A stretch of 41,528 nucleotides of DNA from Kordiimonas gwangyangensis DSM 19435 = JCM 12864 (GTDB taxonomy: Bacteria > Pseudomonadota > Alphaproteobacteria > Sphingomonadales > Kordiimonadaceae). This document shows positions 30,548 through 40,377 of this stretch, piece after piece. The stretch covers positions 1-41,528 of the forward strand of contig NZ_AQXF01000007.1 in the NCBI RefSeq assembly GCF_000375545.1. The letters are read 5' to 3'. The translations under genes and the position numbers were made by a program. The notes below the pieces were generated by a model that searched no databases, was not told the DNA's origin, and saw nothing but the letters and a program-made list of their open reading frames with translations. Position 1 is the stretch's first letter. Every line of letters begins with the position of its first letter.

Positions 30548-32977
30548 CTATTCGTATCTGAGTGCGTTTATGGGGGTAGCGCGCGCCACCCTGACCGTGT
30601 GTCCGATGATGGTGATCCAGGCGATGGCAAGCACGCCGAGGCCCGCTATCAGGAATGGCACCGGTGAAAGCGCGATCCTGTCCACAAACCCTTCAAGCCA
30701 GCGGCTCAGGCTCCACCATGCAATTGGCCATGCGATGAGGTTTGCGAGCAGCACTGGCAGTGAAAATTGCCACAAAAGCAGCTGGACGATATTGAGGGTT
30801 CGTGCGCCCAGCACCTTGCGAATGCCGATCTCGCGCGAGCGGCGCTCGGTGGACAGGGCGGCGAGCGCATAAAGCCCCATCACAGCGATCACCACCATCA
30901 CGCCACCGCTGAACAGCAGGAGCCAACCTTGCCGGCGATCCGTATCGTAAAACTGCGTGAAAGCATCGTCGGCAAACTGGCGATCGATGGGCAGTTCGGG
31001 GAAAAATTCCCGCCACGTGCGGTCAATCGCTGCAAGCGTTTGCGGCATGTTTTGCGGCGCTACCCGCAGGACGATATAGCGATATTCGGATGGCCCGACC
31101 CAATAGTAGGTTGCCATAGGCTCCGACCGCGCCGACCGGGTGCGCAGGTTGGCTATCACGCCAACAATGGTGGAGCGCACATCGCCCGGTGAATAGATCT
31201 CGTGCCCGATGGCATCCTCAGGCCTCTCGAAACCAAGGTCTTTGATAGCCTTCTCGTTCAGAATAACCGAAGCGGATGCAAGCGCGTTTTCCTCGACGCC
31301 GCTATCCGCAGAACGGTCTTTTGAGAACAGACGCCCGGCAAGAAGCTTCGCGCCCATCAATGGCAGCAACTCTTCCGAGACCGCTACCCTGCGCAGGCTT
31401 TTTTCCACACCGGTATCGGTACGAATGCCCGAATTGTTGGTATATTGGTTTTCATCCGGCATGTCGTGACTTGCAGCCACGGCTTCAACGCCCGGGACGC
31501 GCGCCAGCGCCTCCCGCAAAGCCGCCTCCCGCTCAAGGATCATGGGCTTGCTGATGCCACTGATCGCAACCAGTTGTTCGCTTTGGAACCCCTTATCAAG
31601 CGTACGGGCAAACTGGGCCTGCATGAACACGACAATACAGGTCACGAGGAGGCCGATGGTGGCAGCGAACTGCAAGATAACGAGCGAATTCCTCAGCCAC
31701 ACCCCGAGGGTGGGTTTCATACCAGACAGATAGTCAACAGGCCGGAAACGGGCCGCCACAAGCGCGGGATAAAGCCCACAGATGCACCCAACGATCACTG
31801 CGCCGCCCAGAAGGCCCGCGAGCATCGGCGAGGTGTAAATCAAATCCGATGTCAATGCGCGGTCCATAAGTTGGCCGAACATCGGCAGCATCAGTTCCGC
31901 AAGTGCGATACCAATCATCATGGCAACTAAGGTAAGGGCGACAGATTCCGCAAGCAATTGCACCACCAGTTGACGTCCGCTTGCGCCCAGCGCCTTGCGG
32001 ATAGCCACCTCGCGAACACGTTTGATTGCCAGCATGGTGCCGAGGTTCGCAACGTTTACAGCCGCGATGCTGAGGATCAGAAGCGCCACGATGCCAGCAG
32101 CCCACAGCCGCACGATAGAAGCGCGACCGTCACCGCCGCTGATGTCGCCTTGGAGGTGAGCGTCAATCGCGCGGGTTAGGTGAAACTCATAGGACGGCTG
32201 GATGCCCTTATCTATTCTTTCCTGATACCGGTCAGCGGGGCCAACACGGCGCGCGAACTCATTGACATCGGCGGCCAGCACCTCAGGGTCGGTGCCTTCC
32301 GCCAAACGCACATAGGTTGGCCCCCAGAAGCTGCCCCACTCATGCCGTACCCAAGGCTGGTAATCGACAATCGGACCAGAGAAGGGGGCGAGCGCCCCAA
32401 CCCGCAGGTCGGAGGCCACAGGCCAATCAGGCATGACGCCCGTGATCTTCATCGGGAAGGTGCCATCAATCCGCACGATCTGACCAAGTGCCGGGCTGTC
32501 ACCAAAGAGCCGTTTCGCGTCACTTTCCTGAAGCACGAGAGAATCTGGCGACGAGAGTGCTGTTGCTGCATCACCTTCAATCAGCTTGATGCCCATAAGC
32601 TCAAAAACGTCCGGGTCGGCGATGGTCACACGCTGTTCGAAGGCTTTGCCATCCAGCGCGACTGCCACACTCTGGTTCAGGAAGCGGGAATAGAGCTCAA
32701 TTTCCGGAAACTGTTCGGCAAAAATGAGCGCTGTGACAGGCGGAATACGATCCGAATTATAGGTAAAGTTACCGCCCCTGTCGTACATGCGGGTTTCAAA
32801 GCGCATGACCCGCTCGTTTTCCGGGATCCAGCGATCATAAGAGAGCTCGAAATTCACGTAGAGCAGAATGAGCAGGCATGCAGCAAGCCCGACCGCAAGG
32901 CCGAAGATGTTGATGAGGGTATATTGCCGGTAGCGCAGAAGATTGCGTAGCGCCGTCATCATATAGTTTCTGAACAT
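30548..32977 (-). CDS. FtsX/MacB-type ABC permease 3 of the array
   Basis: An 809-residue paralogue and the most divergent of the five in its C-terminal module (ERRSREIGIRKVLGARTLN and the helix pair around WPIAWWSLSRWLEGFVD). The first-half coupling motif is REVAIRKALGASGRQ. The start at 32977 has GAGGAAAAG directly upstream. The 57-base gap to permease 2 contains a GGCGC/GCGCC hairpin (30528-30542). The N-terminal helix YTLINIFGLAVGLAACLLIL is closely shared with the other members, pointing to a common ancestor and tandem duplication. Confidence 0.9.
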   Translation of the reverse strand: MFRNYMMTALRNLLRYRQYTLINIFGLAVGLAACLLILLYVNFELSYDRWIPENERVMRFETRMYDRGGNFTYNSDRIPPVTALIFAEQFPEIELYSRFLNQSVAVALDGKAFEQRVTIADPDVFELMGIKLIEGDAATALSSPDSLVLQESDAKRLFGDSPALGQIVRIDGTFPMKITGVMPDWPVASDLRVGALAPFSGPIVDYQPWVRHEWGSFWGPTYVRLAEGTDPEVLAADVNEFARRVGPADRYQERIDKGIQPSYEFHLTRAIDAHLQGDISGGDGRASIVRLWAAGIVALLILSIAAVNVANLGTMLAIKRVREVAIRKALGASGRQLVVQLLAESVALTLVAMMIGIALAELMLPMFGQLMDRALTSDLIYTSPMLAGLLGGAVIVGCICGLYPALVAARFRPVDYLSGMKPTLGVWLRNSLVILQFAATIGLLVTCIVVFMQAQFARTLDKGFQSEQLVAISGISKPMILEREAALREALARVPGVEAVAASHDMPDENQYTNNSGIRTDTGVEKSLRRVAVSEELLPLMGAKLLAGRLFSKDRSADSGVEENALASASVILNEKAIKDLGFERPEDAIGHEIYSPGDVRSTIVGVIANLRTRSARSEPMATYYWVGPSEYRYIVLRVAPQNMPQTLAAIDRTWREFFPELPIDRQFADDAFTQFYDTDRRQGWLLLFSGGVMVVIAVMGLYALAALSTERRSREIGIRKVLGARTLNIVQLLLWQFSLPVLLANLIAWPIAWWSLSRWLEGFVDRIALSPVPFLIAGLGVLAIAWITIIGHTVRVARATPINALRYE

Positions 32978-33054
32978 CTTTTCCTCGCCTGTCTTTGACG
33001 TGTGCGTTTTATTTTTGTCAGGGCTACCAAAGCGGCCCCGACTTATTCGTTTGG

Positions 33055-35496
33055 TTACTCGTAGCGCAGTGCCTCAACCGGATTGGAGCGCGCGACACGG
33101 GCCGCATTGCCACCCACCGTTACCCACGCGATGGTGAGTGCGATGGCGCCGGCCACAATGCAAAGCGGCAGCAAGATCCAGGTATCGATCCGGTAAGGGA
33201 AGCTTTCGAGCCATGCGAGCATGGCGGTGATGGCGATCGGCCACGCGATAAGGTTGGCAACGAGCACCGGTTTGGAGAACTGCCACACAAGCAGCCGCAC
33301 GATATCGGTGACACTCGCCCCCATCACCTTGCGGATACCGATCTCCTTGGTGCGGCGCTCGGCAGTGAAAGCTGCAAGGCCATAAAGCCCCATGCAGGCA
33401 ATAACCACCGCCAGCATTGAGAAGAAGCTGAGCACTGCGGACATATGCACTTCCTGCTCAAACTCATTCGCGGATGCCTCGTCAACAAAGCTGTAAACAA
33501 GCGGTGTGAAAGGCGCGAACTCTTTCCAGGTTCGTTCGAGCTTCTCAATGAGATTGGAAGGCGAGCCTGTATAGCGCACCGTCAGGCTGGAGCCATATTC
33601 CGCAAACAGGCGGTAGCTTTCCGGCCCCTGTGGTGAGGTAAGCGACTGCGTGCGTGCATCTGCCACCACACCGATAATGCGGATCGGTGTTTTATCGTAC
33701 CAGTAAACAACCTGATCCACTGCGTCCTGCGGGCTTGCAAAGCCAAACCGGTAAACAGCGTTCTCATTGATCATCATGCGGAGTTCAGGCAGCACTTCCA
33801 TTTCCTGCCTGCCCTTGATGTGCAGGTCACCCTCGATGCTTTCATCGAAAGCCCGCCCGGCGATGACGGGAATGCCGTAGACGTCAAAGAAATTATCATC
33901 GAGCCAAAGTTCACCAATAACCATGTGATCTGCCGGGTTCGTTGTGAGACCAATACTGGTGAAGTTGTTGTTGCCGTCCGATGGTGTCTCCGACGAAATA
34001 GTGAGCGCCTTCACTTCAGGCAGACGCGATACCGCCTCCCGGAAGGGTATCATGCGCGCTTCCATTTCCGGACGGTTGATACCTTCAACCACCAGAAGGT
34101 TTTCGCGGTCGTAGCCCGGGTCAAGGTGCAGCACGTACCAGGTCTGGAAATAGATAACGATGGCCGCCACGATCAGGGTGATGGAGATAGCAAATTGGAA
34201 GGTCACCAGCACCTGCCGCAGGAACACGGCACCCCGGCTTTCTGATGATTTGTTCGCGAGCAGAATACGCCCCGGGCGGCTACCACTGATAGCAAAGGCG
34301 GGGTAGAAACCTGCGAGACCACCAACAAAAATGACGATTGTGCCCAGCACACCCCAATAGACAGGGTCGGCATAATTGATCGCGAGCGGCTTATCGAGGA
34401 AGCTCGAGAAATAGGGCAACGCAAGTTCAAGAAACACAATCGCCATGAGGATCGCGAGGATGGTGATGATGTAGCTCTCAAGCAGGAACTGCACGATCAG
34501 CTGCGGGCGACGTGCGCCCAGCACCTTGCGGAGTGCCACTTCCCGCGTGCGGCGGATGGCGCGCGCAGTAGCCAGGTTCACAAAATTGATGGCGCCAATG
34601 AGTACCAGCACGACGGCAATGGCAAGCAGCACATATACTTTGCGCGCGGTCGACATTTCATCAAAGGAAACCCAGTGACTATAGAAATCGCCAAAGAGCG
34701 AGGCTGAGTAGGCATAGTGGTCGGAGCCCGTGCCGCTTGGCACCTCGATAAATTTGTCCAGCATAGCAGGCGTCTGGGCGTTTATCTCGCCCACATCCAC
34801 ACCGTCCTTCAGCAGCAGGAACTGCGCGACGCTTGTTGAGCCCCAGTTGCGGAGAAGCCACTGCGGTTCGGCAAAAGCTTCTTCGTCCATCAACGCCAAG
34901 GCCTCAAGGTCGCTGACCATGCTGTTTTCGGGCAGGTCACGGTAGAGTGCGACGATCTGATAGTCGCGCTTCAAATTGAAGGTCGAGACGGTCAACACCT
35001 TGCCGATCGGGTCAGCCCCCTTGAACCAGCGCTCGGCGAACTTCTCGCTGACCGCAAGGCTGGATTTGTCCTCAAACGCCCGCTCAAGATCGCCCTTGAT
35101 AACATCAAACTGGAAAATCTTGAGTGTATCGGGGTCAGCCCATGTGAGGGTCTCACCGCGGGCATCAGCGTCCTGCCGCACAGTGGCGCCCAGATAGCGC
35201 AGGCGTGTGGCCGCTTCGATCTTGTCCCCAAAATAGGACAGATAAGCGTCCTGCACACGGCCCGAAACGAAGTTCTCCTTCGCAAGCGGGTTGGACCCGG
35301 TGCGGAAGGTCATATCCACGCGGTAAAGGCGGTCGGAGTTTTTCCAGAACTGGTCATAGCTGAGCTCGAACCTCGCATAGAGGAGGATCAAGAGCGCGGC
35401 CATCAGCCCAACAGCGAGGCCGAAAATATTGATGGCGGAGAACAGCCGGTTTTTACCGATGCTGCGTATCGCGGTCAGGAAATAATTCTCGAACAT
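33055..35496 (-). CDS. FtsX/MacB-type ABC permease 4 of the array
   Basis: An 813-residue paralogue. An in-frame start 150 bases upstream would overlap permease 5 and add unrelated residues; the ATG at 35496 follows GCGAGG and gives the family N-terminus MFENYFLTAIRSIGKNR. Coupling motifs are REVALRKVLGARRPQ and KEIGIRKVMGASVTD. The last ~100 residues are roughly 80-85% identical by eye to those of permease 5 (WPIAI, PLC-VAG, GGNAARVARSNP), much more than the periplasmic domains. The 77-base gap before permease 3 can form an 8-bp hairpin (33017-33042). Confidence 0.9.
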   Translation of the reverse strand: MFENYFLTAIRSIGKNRLFSAINIFGLAVGLMAALLILLYARFELSYDQFWKNSDRLYRVDMTFRTGSNPLAKENFVSGRVQDAYLSYFGDKIEAATRLRYLGATVRQDADARGETLTWADPDTLKIFQFDVIKGDLERAFEDKSSLAVSEKFAERWFKGADPIGKVLTVSTFNLKRDYQIVALYRDLPENSMVSDLEALALMDEEAFAEPQWLLRNWGSTSVAQFLLLKDGVDVGEINAQTPAMLDKFIEVPSGTGSDHYAYSASLFGDFYSHWVSFDEMSTARKVYVLLAIAVVLVLIGAINFVNLATARAIRRTREVALRKVLGARRPQLIVQFLLESYIITILAILMAIVFLELALPYFSSFLDKPLAINYADPVYWGVLGTIVIFVGGLAGFYPAFAISGSRPGRILLANKSSESRGAVFLRQVLVTFQFAISITLIVAAIVIYFQTWYVLHLDPGYDRENLLVVEGINRPEMEARMIPFREAVSRLPEVKALTISSETPSDGNNNFTSIGLTTNPADHMVIGELWLDDNFFDVYGIPVIAGRAFDESIEGDLHIKGRQEMEVLPELRMMINENAVYRFGFASPQDAVDQVVYWYDKTPIRIIGVVADARTQSLTSPQGPESYRLFAEYGSSLTVRYTGSPSNLIEKLERTWKEFAPFTPLVYSFVDEASANEFEQEVHMSAVLSFFSMLAVVIACMGLYGLAAFTAERRTKEIGIRKVMGASVTDIVRLLVWQFSKPVLVANLIAWPIAITAMLAWLESFPYRIDTWILLPLCIVAGAIALTIAWVTVGGNAARVARSNPVEALRYE

Positions 35497-35584
35497 GGTT
35501 GCCTCGCTGATGTTTGTTATGCCGGTTAGTCCGACTTGAATTTGTGTGGTGCGGGCCAACTCGCCGCCGGCCCGCAGCCTTTCG

Positions 35585-38068
35585 TTATTCGTAACGCAGT
35601 GCGTCGATAGGGTTGGAGCGCGCGACCCGTGCGGCGTTCCCGCCAACCGTTGCCCATGCGATTGTCAGGGCAATCACACCAGCCACCAGACACAGCGGCA
35701 ACAGCACCCAGGCTTCAATCCGGTAAGGGAAGTTCTCAAGCCATGTGAGCATGCCCCAGATGGCAATCGGCCATGCGATCAGGTTTGCGAGCAGCACGGG
35801 TTTGGAGAACTGCCACAGCAGCAGGCGCACGATGTCAAACACGCTCGCGCCCATCACCTTGCGGATACCGATTTCCTTGGTGCGGCGTTCGGCTGTGAAG
35901 GACGCAAGGCCATAAAGACCAAGGCACGCAATCACCACAGCGAGGCCCGCGAAAATCGCCAGCAGGATGGACTGGTTCTCTTCCCTCACAAACTCCTCGG
36001 CCATCACGTCGTCAACATAGTCGTAGGCGAACGGCACTTCCGTGATCATCGACTTCCACAGCGCCTCAATGCGGCCAACTACTTCGGTCGGGTTACCCTC
36101 GTAACGAACATTGAGGTTGTTGAAGCCATAAGGCGCGAGGAAATACATTTCCGGGCGCATGACTTCACGCACTGATTGGAACTTGGTGTCCGGGATAACA
36201 CCGATGATGGTGAACTCGGCCTGACGGCCATTGCCAACGCCCATCTTCACAATTTTACCAATGGCATCCTGCGGCGACGCAAAACCAAAGCGGCGTACCG
36301 CCCCTTCATTGACAATGAGGTTGCTTTGCAGCAGCGCACCTTCTTCCGCCGCAAAACCGTTCGGCGATACATCGAGCGCATACTCCCGACTGTAGGCACG
36401 ACCCGCGAGCATCGGGATCTCATAGGTATCGAAAAACTCATAGTCGATACGGTGGGAGCCGATGAGTACAGAGCGCTCGCCCTCCTCGCTCGGAACACGC
36501 ACGGTGTTGTTGCTCTCATTACCGCTTGCAGGCGCATCGCTTGAGAAGGCAACCGACTTCACACCCGGCAGGCGCGCAACCTGTTCCTTGAAGGCATCGC
36601 GCTTGTCGATAGCGCCACTGCGGCCCGTATTGCGCACAACAATCAGGTTTTCCTTGTTGAAGCCCGGGTCCATATTGGTGGCATAGACCTTTTGGCCGTA
36701 AACAACGCCGGTGGACACAATAAGCGCGATGGAGATGGCAAACTGCATCACCACCAGCACATTCCTGAGCCGCGCCGAACCTGTGGATTCCGACGACTTG
36801 TTCGCCTTCAGAACGTAAGCCGGGCGGAAACCCGAAAGGATCAGTGCCGGATAAACACCACCAAGCACGCCGACGATGGCAACAAGCCCCAGAAGGATCG
36901 AAATGGTGAGCGGGTCGAGATAGTTAAACGTCAGTTCCTTGTCCACGAAACCGCCAAACGATGGCAGCATCACTTCAACCAGCACCACACCAAACACCAG
37001 GCCGATGAGCGCGATGAGTACAGATTCGCCAAGGAACTGGGTCACGAGCTGACGGCGCTTGGCACCGAGCACCTTGCGGAGCGCCACTTCACGGGCACGC
37101 TGCGTGGATTTTGCTGTGGCAAGGTTCATGAAGTTGATGCAGGCAATCACGAGGATCAGCCCGGCAATGGCGGAGAATGTGATGACCGTCGCCATATCCC
37201 CCGTCGCCTTCATCTCACCGTCCCGCGCACCAGCCGGATCTAGCTGGATATCCGTAATCGGCTGCGTGGAATAGTGGATATAGTCTGACGATTGGCCGCC
37301 CAGTGCAGCATCCGGGATTTCGATGAACTGATTGGTGAAGCCATCCAGACGCTGGTTGATCGTCTCAACCGACACACCCGGTTTCAGGGTGAAGTAAACA
37401 TAGTTGTTCACGCTGAACCACTGGGTGAATTCCCATTCCTGATCGACGAAGTCTTTTTCGTCAATCATGGCCATGCCCTGAAACTCAAGCACCGTATTGT
37501 GCGGCAAGTCTTTATAGACCGCGCCAATGCGGTAATCGCGCTTCAGGCTATAGACGCTGAGGGTCAGGGTTTGGCCGATGGCGTCTTCCTCACCGAAATA
37601 TTTGCGTGCAAATGTCTCGTTGATGGCAAGGCTGGCATTGTCATTGAGCGTACGGCGCAGGTCACCTGCCACCACGTCAAAGTCAAAAATGTCGACCGTT
37701 TCAGGGTCGGTCCACATCAGGATTTCGCTGAAGACATCCTGTTCTTTCTGCATCACAACACGCATGGAGTTGAAACGCGTCACATGCTCGACCTCTTCCG
37801 GAAAGTAGGTTTTGAGCGCGTGTTTAGTGGGGCCTTGCGCCATCACCGTAACAAAAGGCTCGCGCCCCGGAGGGTTGAACGTGGTGTTCAGGCGGTAGAT
37901 GTTGTCAGCCTTCGACCAGAAGCGGTCGTATGACAACTCATCCCGCACAAACAGCATGATCATGATACAGGCGGCCAGCCCCACAGCCAGGCCAATGATG
38001 TTGATCGCGCTATAAAGCTTGTTCTTGAATAGGTTTCTCAGCGCGACATTTATATAGTTCTGGAACAT
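35585..38068 (-). CDS. FtsX/MacB-type ABC permease 5 of the array (first permease gene)
   Basis: An 827-residue paralogue directly behind the ATPase gene (39-base gap), so probably the best-expressed permease. N-terminal helix SAINIIGLAVGLAACIMIML; coupling motifs REVALRKVLGAKRRQ and KEIGIRKVMGASVFD. The first periplasmic domain carries conserved family landmarks, such as VTRFNSMRVVM and NETFARKYFGEEDAIGQTL, the latter shared in form with permeases 1 and 4. An 88-base gap with the hairpin GCGGGCC/GGCCCGC (35551-35575) separates it from permease 4. No lipid or peptide specificity can be read from the sequence. Confidence 0.9.
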   Translation of the reverse strand: MFQNYINVALRNLFKNKLYSAINIIGLAVGLAACIMIMLFVRDELSYDRFWSKADNIYRLNTTFNPPGREPFVTVMAQGPTKHALKTYFPEEVEHVTRFNSMRVVMQKEQDVFSEILMWTDPETVDIFDFDVVAGDLRRTLNDNASLAINETFARKYFGEEDAIGQTLTLSVYSLKRDYRIGAVYKDLPHNTVLEFQGMAMIDEKDFVDQEWEFTQWFSVNNYVYFTLKPGVSVETINQRLDGFTNQFIEIPDAALGGQSSDYIHYSTQPITDIQLDPAGARDGEMKATGDMATVITFSAIAGLILVIACINFMNLATAKSTQRAREVALRKVLGAKRRQLVTQFLGESVLIALIGLVFGVVLVEVMLPSFGGFVDKELTFNYLDPLTISILLGLVAIVGVLGGVYPALILSGFRPAYVLKANKSSESTGSARLRNVLVVMQFAISIALIVSTGVVYGQKVYATNMDPGFNKENLIVVRNTGRSGAIDKRDAFKEQVARLPGVKSVAFSSDAPASGNESNNTVRVPSEEGERSVLIGSHRIDYEFFDTYEIPMLAGRAYSREYALDVSPNGFAAEEGALLQSNLIVNEGAVRRFGFASPQDAIGKIVKMGVGNGRQAEFTIIGVIPDTKFQSVREVMRPEMYFLAPYGFNNLNVRYEGNPTEVVGRIEALWKSMITEVPFAYDYVDDVMAEEFVREENQSILLAIFAGLAVVIACLGLYGLASFTAERRTKEIGIRKVMGASVFDIVRLLLWQFSKPVLLANLIAWPIAIWGMLTWLENFPYRIEAWVLLPLCLVAGVIALTIAWATVGGNAARVARSNPIDALRYE

Positions 38069-38107
38069 TCCTCGCTCCCGCTGTCGTGTTTTTTTATTTT
38101 TATACTC

Positions 38108-38791
38108 TTAGACTGCCGCGCGTAGATTCTCCGTCACGACATGGCCGTCAAAGAGGTTGATGGTGCGGCGGGCATAGTCGGCGTGTGCCGGGCTGTGCGT
38201 AACCATAACAATCGTTGTACCTTCCTCATTGAGCGACTGGAGCATCTCCATCACTTCCTGGCCGTGCGCGCTGTCGAGGTTACCGGTCGGCTCATCCGCG
38301 AGGATCATTGCCTGATCACCCACCACCGCACGGGCAACCGCCACACGCTGCTGCTGACCACCGGAAAGCTGGCTCGGCATGTGCTTGGCGCGGTGTGCGA
38401 TACCAACTTTGTCCATCACGTGAGCCACACGTTCGCGGCGTTCGGATGCCGGAATGTTGTGATAGAGAAGGGCGAGTTCGATATTCTCCTCAACCGACAG
38501 CTCGTCAATGAGGTTGAAGCTCTGGAAAATGAAGCCGATGTGCTGCTTGCGAATGTTGGAGAGCTTGGCTTCACCGTAGGGCGCCACATTTTCACCCATG
38601 AAAATATAGTCGCCGCTTGACGGGCTATCGAGCATACCGATGATGTTGAGAAGCGTGGATTTACCACAGCCCGATGGGCCCATGATGGCAACAAATTCGC
38701 CGCTCTCGATCTCGATATTCACGCTATTGAGCGCTGCGGTTTCCACTTCGTCCGTGCGGTAAACCTTCGAGAGATTGTGCAGTTTAAGCAT
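38108..38791 (-). CDS. MacB/LolD-type ABC transporter ATP-binding protein
   Basis: This 227-residue cytosolic ATPase has a complete set of motifs: Walker A GPSGCGKST, Q-loop FQSFNLIDELS, signature LSGGQQQRVAVARA, Walker B MILADEPTGNLD and H-loop VTHS. The short DEPTGNLD form and overall length match the LolD/MacB/FtsE group that drives FtsX-like permeases. It is the only ATPase in the operon, so all five permeases probably depend on it. The ribosome binding site is AAGGA. It follows the adaptor gene after 123 bases without a terminator and precedes permease 5 by 39 bases. Confidence 0.95.
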   Translation of the reverse strand: MLKLHNLSKVYRTDEVETAALNSVNIEIESGEFVAIMGPSGCGKSTLLNIIGMLDSPSSGDYIFMGENVAPYGEAKLSNIRKQHIGFIFQSFNLIDELSVEENIELALLYHNIPASERRERVAHVMDKVGIAHRAKHMPSQLSGGQQQRVAVARAVVGDQAMILADEPTGNLDSAHGQEVMEMLQSLNEEGTTIVMVTHSPAHADYARRTINLFDGHVVTENLRAAV

Positions 38792-38914
38792 TCCGTGTTC
38801 CTTTCCTCGTGCCCTGTTTCAATGTTTCGGGCTTCTTGAATTTACGGGGTTTGAGCGGCTCCCTATCCTCGCATGAGCCACCCAAACCACGCCTCGCGTC
38901 GTGTCTCGGACCTT

Positions 38915-40279
38915 TTAGTTTTCGCCATCCAGCTTGAGGCGGTCCATTTCCACAAAGCCGGTGTAAGGTGATGTCACTACCCGTTCGCCAATATCCAGGC
39001 CGTCGATAACTTCGATGTAGTTGTTGTTGCGGCGACCGAGGCGAACGTTGCGTTTGATCGCTTCCGAGCCATCAGGCGCCACCACGAAGACCCAGTTGCC
39101 ACCCGTATCCTGATAGAAGGCACCGTTCGGGACCAGCTTCGCCTTCGTCGCGTCGCCAAGGGTCAGTTTGGCCTGAAGGGTCTGGCCGCGGCGGATACCG
39201 TCCGGCTGCTCGCCCTCAAAAACAAAGTCCACTTCAAACTGGCCGTTGGTTACTTGCGGATAAATCTTCGCGATGGTCATGCGGTATTCTTCGCGGCCAC
39301 GCTCAAACAGCGCTTCCTGCCCAAGGTCCACACGGCCAAGGTAAAATTCGTCAATGTTCGCGGTCAGTTTATAGTTGTCCGGGTCGTCAATCTGGCCGAG
39401 GCGACCACCACGGGTGATGCTTTGGCCGATTTCCACGTTGAAACCGGAGAGCTTGCCATCAACCGGCGCGCGCACATTCAGTGCCGCCAGGTTCTTGCGG
39501 GCAAATTCAAGGCTTGCTTCAAGCTGCTGACCAGAGTCTTGCAGGAATTTGAGCTGAGTTTCCTGCATGCGCGCGTCCGTCGCCTGACTTTCAAGCGTTA
39601 CGGCGCGGCGCTTCTGGTAATAGTCGAGCTCGTCCTCGGTCTGATCAAGTTGCATCTGCGATACGGCGTTGGTCTTGATCAGCTCACGCTCACGCTGGAC
39701 CTGACGCTCAAGCCGTTTGATCTGGTAATCCAGCTCAACAAGGTTGCGTTTGTGATCAAGGCGGTTCTGTTCAAGGCTCAGCTCAATCGAGCGCATGTTG
39801 TTGAGCTGCTCGGTCACCAGTGCCTCGTTCCGCGTTACCTCAAGCTGGAGCGTGGTGTTCGAGAGCTCCACAATCAGGTCACCCTTCTTGAGCATGGCAC
39901 CGTCTTCAACGAGCACACGCTCAACGCGCCCGCCCTCAATAGCGTCAAGGAAAACGGTTTTAAGCGGGGTTACCCGGCCGCGAATGGGGATGAAGTCCTC
40001 AAACGTGCCTTCCGACACTTCTGAAACCACGATCCGGCCTTCGTTCACTTTGAAACTACGGCCGCTTGAAGCGTCCATCACCACTGAAGCGATCAGCGCG
40101 ACGAGCCCTACGGCACCGGCCGCGATGCCTATTTTCTTCCACGGCTGTTTTTTCTTTTCGACCCTGCGGTCCATGCCCGAGCCTGTAACAGCACCCCCCG
40201 GTGTACGGGTTGCACCGCCATGCATCGAAACTGTGTGATCTGTTTTTTTCTTTTGTTCCATATCGGTCACTGTACCCAT
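38915..40279 (-). CDS. HlyD/MacA-type periplasmic adaptor protein
   Basis: A 454-residue membrane fusion protein. A long, polar cytosolic N-terminus (1-48) precedes one membrane helix (about 49-68). Then come a barrel/lipoyl half (GGRVERVLVEDGAMLKKGDL), a long alpha-helical hairpin (about 140-260), the second lipoyl half (VRAPVDGKLSGFNVEIGQSI) and beta-barrel and membrane-proximal domains. Such adaptors bridge an inner-membrane transporter to a TolC-like channel. The start was set at 40279, behind GGAAGA; a longer in-frame reading would cross the sigma-54 promoter. It is the first gene of the operon. The TolC partner is not in this window. Confidence 0.9.
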   Translation of the reverse strand: MGTVTDMEQKKKTDHTVSMHGGATRTPGGAVTGSGMDRRVEKKKQPWKKIGIAAGAVGLVALIASVVMDASSGRSFKVNEGRIVVSEVSEGTFEDFIPIRGRVTPLKTVFLDAIEGGRVERVLVEDGAMLKKGDLIVELSNTTLQLEVTRNEALVTEQLNNMRSIELSLEQNRLDHKRNLVELDYQIKRLERQVQRERELIKTNAVSQMQLDQTEDELDYYQKRRAVTLESQATDARMQETQLKFLQDSGQQLEASLEFARKNLAALNVRAPVDGKLSGFNVEIGQSITRGGRLGQIDDPDNYKLTANIDEFYLGRVDLGQEALFERGREEYRMTIAKIYPQVTNGQFEVDFVFEGEQPDGIRRGQTLQAKLTLGDATKAKLVPNGAFYQDTGGNWVFVVAPDGSEAIKRNVRLGRRNNNYIEVIDGLDIGERVVTSPYTGFVEMDRLKLDGEN

Positions 40280-40322
40280 TGCTGTCTTCCGTGTCCGGCG
40301 TTTCTGCCCTAGGCCTTTCCAT

Positions 40323-40339
40323 CCGCAAGGTCCGTGCCA
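40323..40339 (-). promoter_or_regulatory. Sigma-54 (RpoN) promoter of the ABC export operon
   Basis: On the minus strand the sequence TGGCACGGACCTTGCGG matches the -24/-12 consensus TGGCACG-N4-TTGC exactly. The GG lies at 40337-40338 and the GC at 40325-40326. Transcription would start near 40313, leaving a leader of about 34 bases before the adaptor start. The divergent gene encodes an NtrC-type activator, which such promoters need. Confidence 0.9.
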
Positions 40340-40377
40340 CAAATTAAGATATTGATTTTAAATGATTTAATTTCAGG

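Noticed and set aside
35497-35646. 50-residue extension of permease 4 into permease 5
   Set aside because: All paralogues begin MF-x-NY and the ATG at 35496 has a good ribosome binding site.
25501-38068. Permease array as a recent repeat expansion or assembly duplication
   Set aside because: The five genes differ too much in length, DNA sequence and periplasmic domains; they are old paralogues, not copies.
40280-40342. TTG-initiated extension of the adaptor protein
   Set aside because: The extra codons coincide with the sigma-54 promoter, so they cannot be in the transcript.
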